Shown here: one piece after another, positions 62,641 through 64,000 of the stretch | Position numbering within the stretch: the first letter of the stretch is position 1 | Layout: every line of letters starts with the position of its first letter | Assembly: GCA_029718625.1 (NCBI GenBank) | Contig: CM056377.1 | Coordinates: forward strand, 110,966,407-111,030,406 | Direction: 5' to 3' | From: Synaphobranchus kaupii | Taxonomy: Eukaryota; Chordata; Actinopteri; Anguilliformes; Synaphobranchidae | Length of the DNA stretch: 64,000 nt | Program-made: the position numbers and the translations under genes | Notes under the pieces: model-generated | What the model was told of the DNA's origin: nothing | Databases searched by the model: none | Seen by the model: the letters and a program-made list of their open reading frames with translations, nothing else

Positions 62641-64000
62641 GACATTGGCAACAATATTTTGTATAAGCATGATTCTAAAATAGGATTAAACTTGCTAGCT
62701 ATTTTGATAATAAAATGATATTTAGAATAATTTGAACTAAACATACAAATCTACCCAGTAATAATATTGAAAATCTAATAATTTTTATCACCATAACAAG
62801 TAATTATAATTGTGGAAATCCTCATATAATAAAATAAGTCCTCATATAATAAAAGGATTTGGGCTTAGAGTTAGATTGTACTATAAGTAAAGCATCCAGC
62901 GTTAAACATAGGTGAATCTTTCTAAGACTGGCATTCCTTATCTTTTACATAGCCTACTTACATGCTCAGGAAAATATAGCAGTTTTGGTGCTAACAATCT
63001 ACTTTATTAAGCATATGCAACTGCATAATGTTAAAAAGTGGTATATGATATTGGTAATTGTTTTCTCTCTGTTAACTGGATAAAATGAGATCAGCCTTAG
63101 GAATGAAAAGAAAAAACAAGACCATTTTAGTTACGAGGACACACTTTTGAAATGGTTGGTTTTGAACAACAAATACATTAATTATTCACACAAGAAGCTG
63201 AGAATAGTAAAATATTATCTCATGAGAGTGCTAAAGTGAAGGAATGATCAGTTTTCTAATTAAATTAACTTCTAGAAACTGTTTTTTTTGTGAATTTGAA
63301 ACTGTATAACTCTAAATGAGATAATTTACCTTTTTTTTTTTTTAATTCCCAGCTATAAAAACATAAAATCCACACTAATCCCAAGAGTTGTCTACCAAGT
63401 GTAGATCTGAGCTGTTAATAAGGATCTACAATCGCATCTACCCTTATACAGAATGTCAGAATCAGCATAATATTGTCTACTTGTACTGTATTTTGTCTGC
63501 TTTCAGGTATCATTGTCTGCTTCCAACCTATTGGTTTACACACAGCATATCTGCCAGGGAGAAACTTTGCATTTTTACTTTGAATCAAGTCAATATTCAG
63601 GTCAAGCGACATGTGTGAAATGCAAAAGCAGACAGGACTATGCCATTGTTACATGCTGGCAACAAATTAATAAGATCCCTTTGTTGTACAATGCAGCATT
63701 GTACCAATAGCTCAGCACTGGGTTTTAAACAGAAGATGACTGCACAAAACTGCTCGCCCGTACGGTGCTATGAAGGATGAGCCTTCATCTGTGTTAAATT
63801 GTACATGTTTACTGTGGATATACTGGCTGGCACCATCACATGTGCCCTTACAAAACCATATCTATTATATAAAGCAATGAGACTTACATTGAGCACCATA
63901 ATGAATTGGACAGTGAAACATTTTTTGTTATTTTGGTTCTGTACTCTAGCACTTTGAGTTTGAAAGGATACAAACCATCACTCTGCTGCCAGATATACAG

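Larger units (their letters stand above)
54560..64000 (-). other. cntnap2 intron 3 (partial)
   Basis: This is 9.4 kb upstream of exon 4. It carries an old fish repeat with nuclear-receptor half-sites (55150-55515), tRNA-like SINE sequence (55690-55925), a hAT-like fragment (56424-56720) and a putative retroposon (61855-62640). I looked for exon 3 (the core of the discoidin domain) and did not find it. Regions at 57890-58350, 58730-58980 and 59790-59960 are non-repetitive and may be conserved noncoding elements. Confidence 0.8.

Noticed and set aside
63960..64000. Possible start of exon 3 (TATATCTGGCAG on the minus strand resembles the NIW end of exon 3)
   Set aside because: No donor GT follows in the right phase (exon 4 needs a phase-0 junction after W) and the upstream frame does not resemble a discoidin domain.

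Overview
The window comes from a ray-finned fish, almost certainly a teleost. Its one real gene is a vertebrate neuronal adhesion gene with large introns. The introns hold fish-type repeats: a Tc1 element with Sleeping Beauty-type IR/DR ends, hAT elements and hAT MITEs with 8-bp target duplications, a 5S-rRNA-derived SINE, tRNA-like SINEs, and the common teleost repeat with the CATTTAGCAGACGCT core. Species cannot be read from the sequence.

The gene lies on the minus strand from 54559 down to 5790. Nine consecutive internal exons join into one unbroken reading frame of 1480 nt (493 codons) with consensus splice sites and consistent phases. They encode, in order, the end of the discoidin (F5/8 type C) domain, laminin G domain 1, laminin G domain 2, an EGF-like module and the start of the fibrinogen-like domain. 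This is the contactin-associated protein (Caspr) layout. Wording and exon sizes (148, 204, 185, 144, 259, 150, 163, 107, 120) fit CNTNAP2 best, as exons 4 to 12. The 5' exons lie beyond 64000 and the 3' exons before 1. Which fish duplicate (2a or 2b) this is cannot be decided here.

Layout on the + axis: 1-5789 intron 12, with a 32-bp minisatellite, a three-level nest of DNA transposons and a foldback MITE. 5790-5909 exon 12. 5910-8959 intron 11, dominated by a 1.6-kb 29-bp minisatellite and a perfect ATT/AAT hairpin. 8960-9066 exon 11. 9067-22878 intron 10, with a hAT element and MITEs. 22879-23041 exon 10. 23042-29227 intron 9. 29228-29377 exon 9. 29378-43948 intron 8, the longest, holding a Tc1 with a nested MITE, two palindromic hAT MITEs and a Harbinger-like element. 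43949-44207 exon 8. 44208-47833 intron 7. 47834-47977 exon 7. 47978-49873 intron 6, with a SINE3 touching the splice donor. 49874-50058 exon 6. 50059-50682 intron 5. 50683-50886 exon 5. 50887-54411 intron 4. 54412-54559 exon 4. 54560-64000 part of intron 3.

I found no second host gene, RNA gene, CRISPR array or new multi-gene system. The points of interest are nested transposons with readable target duplications, repeats very close to splice sites, a repeat carrying a perfect estrogen-response-element palindrome, and several non-repetitive intronic stretches that may be conserved noncoding elements.
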